Of a stretch of DNA of 64,000 nucleotides, positions 26,173-35,166 are shown piece after piece. The DNA comes from G963665975 sp963665975 (GTDB lineage Bacteria; Bacteroidota; Rhodothermia; Rhodothermales; Bin80), in contig OY762508.1 in the NCBI GenBank assembly GCA_963665975.1, positions 3,870,743 through 3,934,742 of the forward strand, in the 5' to 3' direction. How positions within the stretch are numbered: position 1 is the first letter of the stretch; every line of letters starts with the position of its first letter. A model generated the notes under the pieces. It saw nothing but the letters and a program-made list of their open reading frames with translations, was not told where the DNA came from and ran no database searches. Both the position numbers and the translations under genes were made by a program.

Positions 26173-28824
26173 ATGTCAACAGATCTGACGCAGCAGAACC
26201 AGACTGAAGCCCCCCTCCAGGATGATGTAACAACAATTGCCGAGAATCCGGACTCACCGGAAGCAGCGCTTGCGGAGAATGGGACGGAAACAGGAGAATC
26301 TTTGACAGAGCAACCTGCCGCTGAGGCGACTGAGACTGCGGACAAGGCCGAGACTCCTTCTGATGTCGCCGTGCCGGAGCAGCCTGCTTTAGATAGTCCA
26401 CCTTCAGAAGAGGCGCAAGAGACCGAGGATGATAGTAGAGCCGAAGCAGATCCAGAATTTGCAACCGCAAGTGAGGCGGAAAAGTCGGACGACGAGGATA
26501 GTTCAGGCGTAGACGGGACCGCGCAGGAGACCGAAGATGTATCCGGGCTAAAGGATGCCAGTGCGAGCACGGAGGTGGCTGAAGAGCCAGTGAAGTACGG
26601 ATACACGGGAGACCTTGCTGGCGAAAAAGTAATCACGTTGGCGGAGCTTCTCGCATCTGGAGATCACCAGGAGGAGGCGCAACTTGAGAGCAAGCAGCTT
26701 GCCGAACTGATTGAGGGCACCCTCAAGGCCGTGTCGGAGCAGGAAATTGTCGAGGGACGCGTAGTTTCAGTCAGTGACAAGGATGTTGTAATAGACATTG
26801 GCTTCAAGAGCGACGGCGTTGTTTCGAAGAACGAGTTCAGCGAAGACCTTGAGCCGGGTAGCCGTGTGGAAGTATTCCTGGAGCGCATTGAGGATTACCA
26901 CGGCCAATTGGTACTGTCAAAAACCAAGGCCGACAAGTTCCGTCGCTGGGAGCGCGTGGAAACCGCATTCGAAAACGAGACGGTCCTTGATGGCACCGTC
27001 ATCCGTCGCATCAAGGGCGGCATGATTGTCGAGTTGCTCGACGGCCTCGAGGCTTTTCTTCCTGGCTCCCAGATCGATGTGCGCCCGGTTCGGGATTTCG
27101 ATGCCTATCTCGAGAAGCGGATGGAATTCAAGATCGTCAAGATCAATCCGACTAACGAGAATGTCGTCGTATCTCACAAGGCTCTGATAGAAAAAGAGCT
27201 TGAAGTGCAGCGCGCGAGCATCTTGGCTACGATGGAGGCCGGACAAATTCTTGAGGGCATTGTCAAGAATATCACCGATTTTGGTGTCTTCATTGACCTG
27301 GGTGGCGTCGATGGTCTGCTGCACATTACAGATTTGTCCTGGGGCCGCGTGTCGCACCCGTCGGAGGTTATTGATCTCGACCAGCATCTCAAGGTCGTGG
27401 TGTTGGATTACGATCGTGACCGCCAGCGGATATCGCTTGGTTTGAAACAACTCCAGCCTCATCCGTGGGAGAACATCCAGGAGCGGCTCAAAGAGGGCGA
27501 TATTGTCGAAGGGAAGGTCGTGTCCATAACGGACTACGGTGCCTTCGTCGAATTGGAGAAGGGTATTGAGGGACTCGTCCACATTTCAGAGATGAGTTGG
27601 ACAGACCATATCCGTCATCCTTCGCAGAAGGTTTCGCTGGGCCAGTTGGTCAACGTTGTTATTCTCAACATCGACAACGAAGGCAAGAAGATTTCTCTGG
27701 GGATGAAGCAATTCGAGAAGAACCCGTGGCAGGGTTTGGTCGAGCGATATCCTCCTGGAACGGTATTGCGTGGTACGGTCCGCAATATTACGACCTTCGG
27801 GGCCTTTGTCGAGATTGAGCCGGGAATCGATGGACTCGTCCATATTTCCGACCTGTCGTGGACCAAGAAAATTCGGCATCCTGGCGAACTGGTAAGGAAG
27901 CGCCAGGAACTGGATGTGGTCATTCTTGACGTGGACGAGAAGCGCCAGCGCGTATCTCTCGGGCACAAACAAATCGAGACGAATCCATGGGCTGATCTTG
28001 CCGTGGTCTATGAGGAGGGGTCTGACCACAAAGCCAAGATTGTACGTGTGGATTCTAAAGGCCTGGCCGTAGAGCTTGCGTTGGAAGTCGAAGCGTTTGT
28101 GCCCGTGGGCGAATTGAAGCAGGGCCCGCGGAACGTCCATAACCACTACCAGGAAGGCGAGGAACTGGAATTGCGCGTGATTCGCTTTGATGGCAACCGG
28201 AAGGAGGTTGTCATGAGTGAGGTTGCAAGAGACAGGCAGAAGGAGCAAAGGGAGAAGGAAGCGGAGAAACGCGAGAAGCAGGAGACGCGCAAACGTGAAC
28301 AAAAGTCGGTCCGCGAGTACTCGCGTCGTGCAAAAGCGGCGTCAGGGCCGACTACGCTTGGCGAACTCAGTGGTCTTGAGAATCTGAAAGCGAAGATGGA
28401 GGCTGTGGAGGACGCTGCGGCAGTGAAAGCCGACGTAGCCGGGAGTCCCGCAGAATCTACTGAGGAGGTCGCGAAAGTGACGGACGAAGCTGTAGACGAG
28501 GCGCCAGAGGAGGTAAAGGCCGCCTATGACAGTACGGAAGCCGCGAAAGTGACGGACGAAGCTGTAGACGAGGCGCCAGAGGAGGTAAAGGCCGCCGATG
28601 ACAGCACGGAAGCCGCGAAAGTGACGGACGAAATTGTAGACGAGGCGCCAGAGGAGGTAAAGGCCGCCGATGACAGCGCGGAAGCCGCGAAAGTGACGGA
28701 CGAAGCTGTAGATGAGGCGCCAGAGGAGGTGAAGGCCGCCTATGACAGCACGGAAGCCGCAGAAGTGAGTGCAGAATTGGTCAGGGACGCTCCGGAAGAG
28801 AGCACAGAAGCCGACGCCATGTAA
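26173..28824 (+). CDS. rpsA: 30S ribosomal protein S1, extended, with repeat tail
   Basis: RNA-binding S1 protein of the small subunit, needed for initiation on structured or SD-poor mRNAs. 883 residues; typical S1 has 550-600. Order: an acidic low-complexity N-terminal region (1-about 175, rich in E, A, T, S); six S1 OB-folds at about 192-252, 272-338, 357-426, 442-511, 529-598 and 617-685 (e.g. VVSITDYGAFVELEKGIEGL, TVRNITTFGAFVEIEPGIDG); a basic helical stretch (687-725); and a tail of 24-residue acidic repeats from about residue 767. The core is clearly S1. The acidic N- and C-terminal regions are not needed for the fold and their role is unknown. Confidence 0.95.
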   Translation: MSTDLTQQNQTEAPLQDDVTTIAENPDSPEAALAENGTETGESLTEQPAAEATETADKAETPSDVAVPEQPALDSPPSEEAQETEDDSRAEADPEFATASEAEKSDDEDSSGVDGTAQETEDVSGLKDASASTEVAEEPVKYGYTGDLAGEKVITLAELLASGDHQEEAQLESKQLAELIEGTLKAVSEQEIVEGRVVSVSDKDVVIDIGFKSDGVVSKNEFSEDLEPGSRVEVFLERIEDYHGQLVLSKTKADKFRRWERVETAFENETVLDGTVIRRIKGGMIVELLDGLEAFLPGSQIDVRPVRDFDAYLEKRMEFKIVKINPTNENVVVSHKALIEKELEVQRASILATMEAGQILEGIVKNITDFGVFIDLGGVDGLLHITDLSWGRVSHPSEVIDLDQHLKVVVLDYDRDRQRISLGLKQLQPHPWENIQERLKEGDIVEGKVVSITDYGAFVELEKGIEGLVHISEMSWTDHIRHPSQKVSLGQLVNVVILNIDNEGKKISLGMKQFEKNPWQGLVERYPPGTVLRGTVRNITTFGAFVEIEPGIDGLVHISDLSWTKKIRHPGELVRKRQELDVVILDVDEKRQRVSLGHKQIETNPWADLAVVYEEGSDHKAKIVRVDSKGLAVELALEVEAFVPVGELKQGPRNVHNHYQEGEELELRVIRFDGNRKEVVMSEVARDRQKEQREKEAEKREKQETRKREQKSVREYSRRAKAASGPTTLGELSGLENLKAKMEAVEDAAAVKADVAGSPAESTEEVAKVTDEAVDEAPEEVKAAYDSTEAAKVTDEAVDEAPEEVKAADDSTEAAKVTDEIVDEAPEEVKAADDSAEAAKVTDEAVDEAPEEVKAAYDSTEAAEVSAELVRDAPEESTEADAM
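28471..28800 (+). repeat. 72-bp in-frame tandem repeats in the rpsA 3' end
   Basis: Four near-identical 72-base units start at 28471, 28543, 28615 and 28687, followed by a degenerate fifth from 28759. Each encodes a 24-residue unit of the form AKVTDEAVDEAPEEVKAA plus (Y/D)DS(T/A)EA. Differences between units are few single-base changes, implying recent expansion by slippage or unequal crossing-over, with the frame kept. Confidence 0.95.
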
Positions 28825-28946
28825 ACGGCGGCCGGCCATGGTCTTTGTGATGGAAAACCAGCGTGCAGCACTATTTCTTGCTGTATCACCTTAGCTGCTT
28901 GTCAGCCAGCTGGACGCTGATGTCGCTGTATTAAAACACGATCGGC

Positions 28947-30491
28947 ATGTCGCAACGAGTATCTTCCTCGCCGGGAGGCATTCTTCAGGCTCTGGGGATT
29001 GCTCACAGACCTGCAGGCATTGCAATAGGGAGCCTGTATGCAGAAGGGAGCGGCCCGCGATTGGTTGTGACAAGCCCGATAGATGGCAAGCCGATAAAGG
29101 AAATAGGCTCTGCCTCAGTAGATGAAGTTGCCGATGGAATAGCTGCGGCATCTGACGCATTTTGTGCCTGGCGGAATGTCCCGGCTCCGGCCCGTGGCGA
29201 GCTCGTGCGCCGCTATGGCGAAAAGTTGCGCGAGCACAAGGAAGCCCTCGGCGCGCTCGTCACACTGGAAGTCGGCAAAATCCGCGCCGAAGCAGAAGGC
29301 GAAGTGCAGGAAATGATCGACATCTGCGACTTTGCCGTAGGACTGAGCCGGCAACTATACGGACTGTCCATACAGAGCGAACGGCCAGAGCATCGCCTCT
29401 CGGAGCAATGGCATCCACTGGGTCCGATTGGCGTCATATCGGCTTTCAATTTCCCGGTAGCTGTTTGGTCCTGGAATGCCGCGCTGGCGCTGGTGTGCGG
29501 AGATCCGGTAGTCTGGAAGCCATCAGAAAAAGCTCCACTGTGCGCCCTTGCCTGCCATCATCTCCTGCAAGTAGTGATTCGCGGTGATAGTCGTGCGCCA
29601 GATGCCCTGAGTGTGCTCCTCAACGGTGGTCGCGATGTTGGGCGCGCCATTGCGGCGTCTCCGGAACTGGCGCTTGTTTCCGCGACAGGGTCTGTCCCGA
29701 TGGGACGGGAAGTCGGGCAGACCGTGGCCGCGAGGCTCGGACGCTGCCTGCTGGAGCTGGGCGGCAACAATGCGCTCATTGTTGCGCCGAGCGCAGATAT
29801 GGACCTGGCCTTACAGGCGATCACTTTTTCCGCCGTAGGAACAGCGGGCCAACGCTGCACGACGCTGCGCCGCCTGATCGTGCACAACAGTGTAAAGGAA
29901 GAGCTGCTACAGCGGCTTACGAAGGCCTTTGACACCATTTGTATTGGAGACCCACGTCGAGATGGCGTTCTCGTAGGTCCCCTGATCGACGAGGGAGCCT
30001 TTGAAGGAATGCAGAAGGCGCTTACGCAGGCGAAAGCAGAAGGTGGAGTCGTGACAGGAGGGGAGCGCGTACGGATTGGAGTTCCAGGCGGAGTCTATGT
30101 ACAGCCGGCGCTCGTAGATATCCGACATGACGCAAGCGTTGTCCAAACGGAGACATTTGCCCCCATTCTGTACATTACGGGATATGACGCCTTCGAAGAG
30201 GCGCTCGATATGCAGAACGATGTGCCGCAGGGTCTTTCAAGCGCCATCTTTACCAATGACGTACTGGAAGCAGAGCGCTTCTGTGGTCCATCAGGAAGCG
30301 ATTGTGGCATCGCCAACGTCAATATTGGCACCAGTGGGGCGGAAATTGGTGGTGCCTTCGGTGGGGAGAAGGATACTGGCGGTGGGCGCGAAAGCGGCTC
30401 GGACGCGTGGAAAAACTATATGCGACGCGTTACCAATACCGTAAATTACGGGACGGCCCTACCACTCGCTCAAGGGATTCGGTTCGAATAG
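28947..30491 (+). CDS. Aldehyde dehydrogenase, ALDH7 (antiquitin) type
   Basis: NAD(P)-dependent aldehyde dehydrogenase, 514 residues. Catalytic N168 (ISAFNFP), general base E270 (LELGGNN) and nucleophile C304 (GTAGQRCTTLRRL). The ELGGNNA and AGQRCTT forms and the end NIGTSGAEIGGAFGGEKDTG are characteristic of ALDH7A1-like enzymes, which oxidise alpha-aminoadipic semialdehyde in lysine breakdown or betaine-type aldehydes. Followed after 34 bases by a class I aminotransferase, compatible with an amino-acid catabolic pair, but the substrate is not proven by sequence. Confidence 0.9.
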   Translation: MSQRVSSSPGGILQALGIAHRPAGIAIGSLYAEGSGPRLVVTSPIDGKPIKEIGSASVDEVADGIAAASDAFCAWRNVPAPARGELVRRYGEKLREHKEALGALVTLEVGKIRAEAEGEVQEMIDICDFAVGLSRQLYGLSIQSERPEHRLSEQWHPLGPIGVISAFNFPVAVWSWNAALALVCGDPVVWKPSEKAPLCALACHHLLQVVIRGDSRAPDALSVLLNGGRDVGRAIAASPELALVSATGSVPMGREVGQTVAARLGRCLLELGGNNALIVAPSADMDLALQAITFSAVGTAGQRCTTLRRLIVHNSVKEELLQRLTKAFDTICIGDPRRDGVLVGPLIDEGAFEGMQKALTQAKAEGGVVTGGERVRIGVPGGVYVQPALVDIRHDASVVQTETFAPILYITGYDAFEEALDMQNDVPQGLSSAIFTNDVLEAERFCGPSGSDCGIANVNIGTSGAEIGGAFGGEKDTGGGRESGSDAWKNYMRRVTNTVNYGTALPLAQGIRFE

Positions 30492-30525
30492 GTTCGATTC
30501 CCGGAAGCTTTCCCATTTCTCCGCT

Positions 30526-31725
30526 ATGCCTACATCTTCTACGCTCCAGGATCGTGTCTCACGCCGTGTGCAGGGCGTGCCTCCAAGTGGTATCCGCAGG
30601 TTCTTCGAAATCGCGGCCACGATGGAGGATGTCATTTCGTTAGGAATTGGAGAGCCGGACTTTGTGACCCCGCAGATCATTATGGAGGCAGGCATCGCCT
30701 CGCTGAGGGCTGGCAAGACCGGGTATACTGCGAACGCGGGACTAGTCGAACTGCGGGAGCGCATCAGCGGACATTTGGCCGGCAAGTATGGCGTCCAGTA
30801 TGATCCCGCCGAAGTGCTGATTACGGTAGGCGTTAGCGAAGCCCTTCAACTGGCTATGCTTGCGCTGCTGGATCCGGGTGATGAAGTTTTAATTCCCGAG
30901 CCTTGTTTCGTTTCGTACGGTCCGGCAGCGATTTTCGCCGGGGGAAAGGTGGTTTACGTTCCTACTACCGCCGAGCGGAATTTTGAGGTTACGGCCGCCG
31001 ATATTGCGCGCTACATTACGCCACGCACCAAAATGCTATTCCTGTCCTATCCAAGTAATCCGACAGGAGCGGTAATGCGCAGGGAGACAATGGAGGAAAT
31101 CGCCGAATTGGTCGTGAAGCACGATTTATTTGTGCTCTCCGACGAAATCTACGACCAACTCATCTATGGTCGCACACATGAGGAAGGCCATGTTTGTGTG
31201 CCAGCGATAGAGGCCCTGTTCGAGCGGACCATTTTACTGGGTGGGTTCTCTAAGGCCTATGCCATGACAGGATGGCGCATTGGTTATGCCTGCGCGCCGG
31301 CTCCGTTGTACGGCGCCATGCACAAGCTCCATCAGTACATCATTATGAGTGCGCCCACGATCGCGCAATACGCAGCGATTACGGCTCTGGATTCGGGTGC
31401 TGAGGAGGTGGAGCGGATGCGTCAGGCCTATGATTTCCGCAGGCAGACCATCGTGGAGGGCATGCGTGCGGCGGGGCTTCCGACATTTGAACCGGAAGGC
31501 GCTTTTTACTGCTTCCCGGACATTCGTTCTACGGGCCTGTCCTCCGAGGACTTTGCCCAACACCTCCTCGCAGAGGAGTCGGTAGCCGTTGTTCCTGGGG
31601 ACGCCTTCGGACCGAGTGGCGCCGGGTTTGTGCGGTGCTCCTATGCTGCCAGTCTCGAAAAAATCGGTGTCGCCGTCGACCGCATCGGGCGCTTCGCCCG
31701 GCGTCGCAGCCATGCAGCCGCATAG
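30526..31725 (+). CDS. Class I/II PLP-dependent aminotransferase
   Basis: Fold-type I aminotransferase of the aspartate aminotransferase superfamily (I-gamma type), 399 residues. PLP Schiff-base K243 in GGFSKAYAMTGWRIGY; D206 and Y209 in LSDEIYDQLIYG; N178 in YPSNPTGAV; Arg for the substrate carboxylate near FVRCSYA. The N terminus SGIRRFFEIAATMEDVISLG is typical of enzymes annotated as aspartate or aromatic aminotransferases. Exact substrate cannot be read from sequence. It overlaps the next small gene by 14 bases if that gene starts at 31712. Confidence 0.9.
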   Translation: MPTSSTLQDRVSRRVQGVPPSGIRRFFEIAATMEDVISLGIGEPDFVTPQIIMEAGIASLRAGKTGYTANAGLVELRERISGHLAGKYGVQYDPAEVLITVGVSEALQLAMLALLDPGDEVLIPEPCFVSYGPAAIFAGGKVVYVPTTAERNFEVTAADIARYITPRTKMLFLSYPSNPTGAVMRRETMEEIAELVVKHDLFVLSDEIYDQLIYGRTHEEGHVCVPAIEALFERTILLGGFSKAYAMTGWRIGYACAPAPLYGAMHKLHQYIIMSAPTIAQYAAITALDSGAEEVERMRQAYDFRRQTIVEGMRAAGLPTFEPEGAFYCFPDIRSTGLSSEDFAQHLLAEESVAVVPGDAFGPSGAGFVRCSYAASLEKIGVAVDRIGRFARRRSHAAA

Positions 31726-32140
31726 ACTCCTGCGTCCCCTGAACAGCCCAGATTCCGGTCTCTCTCGGTGGAATTGCCGTGCGCCAGCGGCCGTAACGAT
31801 GCTTGCCACAACGTTGGCAGCCCTTGTCGTGCACCTGCTCTGGGGATGGCAATGGACAGTTTTGGCCGCGATATTCGGTGGTCTGTGGAAGGGACGCGGC
31901 GGCTGGTGGATCGGAGGCGCGGGAGTTGGCCTGAGTTGGGGCATTCTCGTCATGGTCAGCTTCATTGCGGCGCCCAGGCCCACGCTGCGCATGATCGAGA
32001 CGGTCGCAGACATTCTTGGCGGTTTTCCAGCGCCCTTTACAGTGGTTGTCACCGTGCTGTTTGGCGTGCTGATCGGAACCGCAGGCGGAGGGTTGGGTAC
32101 GCAGCTTCGCCTCGTGATACCTCATAAATGGTCAGGTTAA
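31712..32140 (+). CDS. Small integral membrane protein, unknown function
   Basis: Not recognised. About 142 residues from ATG 31712, or 113 from ATG 31799. The shorter form starts straight into a hydrophobic helix (MLATTLAALVVHLLWGWQWT), and three further hydrophobic, Gly-rich stretches are seen (AAIFGGLWKG, GAGVGLSWGILVMVSFIAAP, APFTVVVTVLFGVLIGTAGG). The 31712 start overlaps the aminotransferase end and adds a basic N-terminal leader; the choice is open. It precedes prfB by 4 bases and is probably part of the same transcript. Confidence 0.65.
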   Translation: MQPHRLLRPLNSPDSGLSRWNCRAPAAVTMLATTLAALVVHLLWGWQWTVLAAIFGGLWKGRGGWWIGGAGVGLSWGILVMVSFIAAPRPTLRMIETVADILGGFPAPFTVVVTVLFGVLIGTAGGGLGTQLRLVIPHKWSG

Positions 32141-32144
32141 CGAC

Positions 32145-33243
32145 ATGCCTCATGTCCAGAGTCTGTTAGAGCGCGTTGAAGCGCTCGGAGGGTACCTTTG
32201 ACGTCTCCAGACGCAGGCGACGCATCGAAGAGTTGAGCCAACGGCGCCTGGAGCCTGATTACTGGGGCAATCCGCGTGAGGCGCAGCGGACGGAAAAGGA
32301 TATTGCGGTCGAAAAGGAGTACGTGGATGCTTTCGACAGGGTCAAGAGTCAGGCGGAAGACATAGAGACGCTTCTGCTGCTGGCTGAGGAGGAGGGCGAA
32401 GACCTGGCGGACGAAATCGGAGCGGATGCAGACAGGCTGGCCAAGGAACTCGAAAGCCTCGAATTGCGCAGTATGCTTTCCGGAGAAGACGACCACCGGA
32501 ACGCCATCCTGACGATCAACCCGGGAGCGGGCGGCACCGAAAGTCAGGATTGGGCCGAAATGCTTCTCCGCATGTATACGCGCTGGGCCGAACAGCGCGG
32601 ATTTAAGGTGGCGCTGCTCGGACTGCAGCCCGGCGATGTGGCCGGTATAAAGAGTGCATCCCTGGAGGTGAGCGGCCCATTCGCGTATGGGTATCTCCGG
32701 CCAGAATCAGGCGTGCACAGGTTGGTGCGCATATCTCCGTTCGATTCGAGCGGGCGTCGGCACACTTCTTTCGCCAGCGTATTCGCCTATCCGGAGGTAG
32801 ATGATACGATCGATATCGAAGTCCGCAGTGCTGATGTTGAGTTGCAAACGTTTCGGTCGGGGGGCAAGGGTGGGCAGAACGTCAACAAGTTGGATACGGG
32901 CGTGCGGCTGATCTGGACAGGTGCGCTTTCTACCGGGGATTCTGCGAAGGTTGTAGCCGAATGCACGGAGGAGCGGAGCCAGTTGCAGAACCGCGAGCGG
33001 GCCATGACCATGCTTAAGAGCCGGATCTATCAGTTGGAGCGGGAAATTCAGGAGGCGGAGAAAAACAAACGCGAGGCGCAAAAGAAAAAAATAGAATGGG
33101 GTAGCCAGATACGCTCCTATGTCTTCCAACCGTACACCATGGTCAATGACCACCGCACGGACGTGAAGGTCACCAATGTCCAGGCGGTCATAGACGGAGA
33201 TCTTGATGGGTTCATCAAGGCTTACCTGCTAAGCAAGGACTAG
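32145..33243 (+). CDS. prfB: Peptide chain release factor 2, made by programmed +1 frameshift
   Basis: RF2 recognises UAA and UGA. The gene is split: frame 0 runs from ATG 32145 through MPHVQSLLERVEALGGYL to an in-frame TGA at 32199-32201; the +1 frame resumes at GAC 32200 and runs to 33243, giving about 365 residues. The junction ...GGYL-DVSRRRRR matches E. coli RF2 ...RGYL-DYDAKKER. Downstream, the codon-recognition SPF (VRISPFDSSGRRHTSFASV) and the peptidyl-hydrolysis GGQ (RSGGKGGQNVNKLDTG) are intact. A start placed only in the downstream frame (32176) would miss the true N terminus. Confidence 0.95.
32187..32202 (+). promoter_or_regulatory. prfB programmed +1 frameshift site
   Basis: GGAGGG (32187-32192) acts as the internal Shine-Dalgarno, spaced TAC from the slippery CTT (32196-32198), the stop TGA (32199-32201) and the enhancing C at 32202, i.e. 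the canonical CTT-TGA-C arrangement with E. coli-like spacing. Low RF2 slows termination at UGA and favours slippage, so the protein controls its own level. Confidence 0.95.
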
Positions 33244-33294
33244 GAGGCTTTGTAAAGTAGCCAGACATGGATCTCACGCACACTATTTTGCACC

Positions 33295-34914
33295 ATGGCT
33301 AGACGGCACGACGTCGACTTTCTGATCATCGGCAGTGGAGTAGCTGGACTGTGGTTCGCACTCGGCGTCGCGGACCACGGAAGCGTGGCGATTATCACCA
33401 AGAAGGAGCGTGCGGAGTCCAATACCAATTATGCCCAGGGTGGGATTGCAGGGGTGTTGGATCAGCACGACTCATTCGACAGCCACATAGAAGACACGAT
33501 CATTGCCGGCAGCGGGCTGTGCGACCGTGATGTCGTCAAGACGGTCGTGACCGAAGGGCCGGAACAAATCCGGGCGTTAATGGCGCTTGGGGCTTCTTTT
33601 TCCCGTAAGAACGGGCGGCTGCACTTGGGGCAGGAGGGAGGGCACAGCGTGCCACGAATCGTCCATGCCAGGGACACCACAGGTCGTGAAGTCGAGCGGG
33701 CCCTTCTGGCGGCAATCCACTTGCATCCGAATATCGAAGTCTTCGAGTTCCATTACGCCGTCGATCTCATCACCGAGCACCATCTGGGGCAATTCGTCAA
33801 CCGGCGCAGGCTGGATGTGCACTGTTACGGGGCCTATGTTTATGACGAGCGTGCTGACAGCGTGGATACATTCCTTTCGAAAGTCACGATGCTCGCGTCC
33901 GGAGGATCCAGCAGGGTCTACCAGCATACGACGAACCCTTCGATTGCCACCGGAGACGGTGTAGCGATGGCATACCGCGCCAAGGCGCGTATTGCCAACA
34001 TGGAGTTCGTGCAATTCCATCCGACGGCTCTTTACAAGCCGGAGGGCAAGGAATCGCATCGTTCCGAACAGGGGTCCTCGTTTCTGATCACGGAGGCAAT
34101 CCGTGGACATGGCGCGCTACTGTTCAATCAGAGCGGCAGCCGATTCATGCCAGGCTACGACAGCAGGGCGGAACTGGCGCCCCGGGATATCGTGGCTCGC
34201 GCAATAGACGATCAACTCAAGCAGCGGGGGGAGGACTATGTATTATTGGACGTTTCTCACATACCGGCCGCAGAAATCAGGGAATTCTTTCCGTCCATTC
34301 TTGCCACGTGCAAGAAGAACGGCATTGACATCACCAGAGAGCCGATCCCTGTTGTTCCAGCCGCACACTACCAGTGTGGAGGCGTGCAGACCGATGCGTA
34401 TGCACGCACGAGTGTTAGTGGACTGTTCGCGAGCGGTGAGGTAGCGTGCACGGGGTTGCACGGCGCCAACCGGTTGGCCAGCAATTCCTTGCTGGAAGCC
34501 CTCGTGTACAGTCATCGCGCGGTTGCTCCGGCTGTGGCTTCGGCCAGGACAGCAACCTGGAACAGAGACGTTCCCGACTGGGACGCCAGCGGCACCGAAA
34601 GTCCACAGGAGTGGGTGCTCGTCTCTCACAATCGCCACGAGCTGCGTCGGATCATGTGGGATTATGTCGGTATCGTGCGCTCAACATTGCGTCTTGAGCG
34701 TGCATTCCGGCGGACGAAACTGCTCTACCAGGAAGTAGAAGATTATTATGGTCGAACCTGTGTATCCGCGGGAATTTGCGAAGTGCGCAACATGATTGCC
34801 GTAGCCTATCTCATTATTCGTAGCGCTCAGATGCGTAGAGAGAGTCGTGGATTGCATTACATGGTGGACTATCCCGATCCCGTCGAGACCGAGCAGAGGC
34901 CGACGCTAATCTAG
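33295..34914 (+). CDS. nadB: L-aspartate oxidase
   Basis: FAD enzyme oxidising L-aspartate to iminoaspartate, first step of de novo NAD synthesis, cytosolic. 539 residues. Dinucleotide-binding FLIIGSGVAGLWFALGVA; FAD contacts NTNYAQGGIAGVL; substrate region EGGHSVPRIVHARDTTGREV; MEFVQFHPTALYKPEG; C-terminal GEVACTGLHGANRLASNSLL, which includes the Arg typical of NadB versus succinate dehydrogenase. No nadA or nadC neighbours are in the window. Confidence 0.95.
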   Translation: MARRHDVDFLIIGSGVAGLWFALGVADHGSVAIITKKERAESNTNYAQGGIAGVLDQHDSFDSHIEDTIIAGSGLCDRDVVKTVVTEGPEQIRALMALGASFSRKNGRLHLGQEGGHSVPRIVHARDTTGREVERALLAAIHLHPNIEVFEFHYAVDLITEHHLGQFVNRRRLDVHCYGAYVYDERADSVDTFLSKVTMLASGGSSRVYQHTTNPSIATGDGVAMAYRAKARIANMEFVQFHPTALYKPEGKESHRSEQGSSFLITEAIRGHGALLFNQSGSRFMPGYDSRAELAPRDIVARAIDDQLKQRGEDYVLLDVSHIPAAEIREFFPSILATCKKNGIDITREPIPVVPAAHYQCGGVQTDAYARTSVSGLFASGEVACTGLHGANRLASNSLLEALVYSHRAVAPAVASARTATWNRDVPDWDASGTESPQEWVLVSHNRHELRRIMWDYVGIVRSTLRLERAFRRTKLLYQEVEDYYGRTCVSAGICEVRNMIAVAYLIIRSAQMRRESRGLHYMVDYPDPVETEQRPTLI

Positions 34915-34938
34915 TAGACGGGGTTGCCTCTTGGATCA

Positions 34939-34952
34939 CGCACTATAGTGCG
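34939..34952. other. 14-base perfect palindrome after nadB
   Basis: CGCACTATAGTGCG is perfectly symmetrical with no loop, 25 bases after the nadB stop and about 50 bases upstream of the putative rimP-operon promoter. It could be an operator. It is unlikely to be an efficient terminator, since no T-tract follows. Confidence 0.3.
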
Positions 34953-35002
34953 GGAACCCAGTGCCTCAGGTGGCGTTTCTCGGTTGGGAATTCACTTAGT
35001 GT

Positions 35003-35035
35003 TTTGTGCAGACTGCGCCTAACGGCGTATATTTG
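35003..35035 (+). promoter_or_regulatory. Putative Bacteroidota-type promoter of the rimP-nusA-infB operon
   Basis: TTTG at 35003-35006 and TATATTTG at 35028-35035 with a 21-base spacer fit the Bacteroidota housekeeping consensus TTTG-N(17-23)-TAnnTTTG. The overlapping TTGTGC/TATATT pair with an 18-base spacer also fits a sigma70-like reading. It lies 132 bases before the rimP start, leaving room for a long leader. Confidence 0.5.
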
Positions 35036-35052
35036 TACGGATCTAAGAGATA

Positions 35053-35079
35053 GGGGGGCCTGAAAAGCCGCCCTTTTTT
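35053..35079 (+). terminator. Terminator-like hairpin 1 in the rimP leader
   Basis: GGGGGGC (35053-35059) pairs with GCCGCCC (35067-35073) with one G-G mismatch, loop CTGAAAA, then six T (35074-35079). It lies only about 20 bases after the putative -10 box, inside the leader rather than after a gene. Confidence 0.6.
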
Positions 35080-35111
35080 GTTGGACGTACTGCAGAATGC
35101 AACACCCGCCG

Positions 35112-35136
35112 CGCCCGTCCAGACCGGGCGTTTTTT
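35112..35136 (+). terminator. Terminator-like hairpin 2 in the rimP leader
   Basis: CGCCCG (35112-35117) pairs perfectly with CGGGCG (35125-35130), 7-base loop, followed by six T (35131-35136). A further small hairpin CCGGC-AACT-GCCGG (35141-35154) touches the GGAGGA ribosome-binding site (35153-35158) of rimP. Together with hairpin 1 this suggests leader-based control of the operon. Confidence 0.6.
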
Positions 35137-35166
35137 AGAGCCGGCAACTGCCGGAGGACATTGCCG

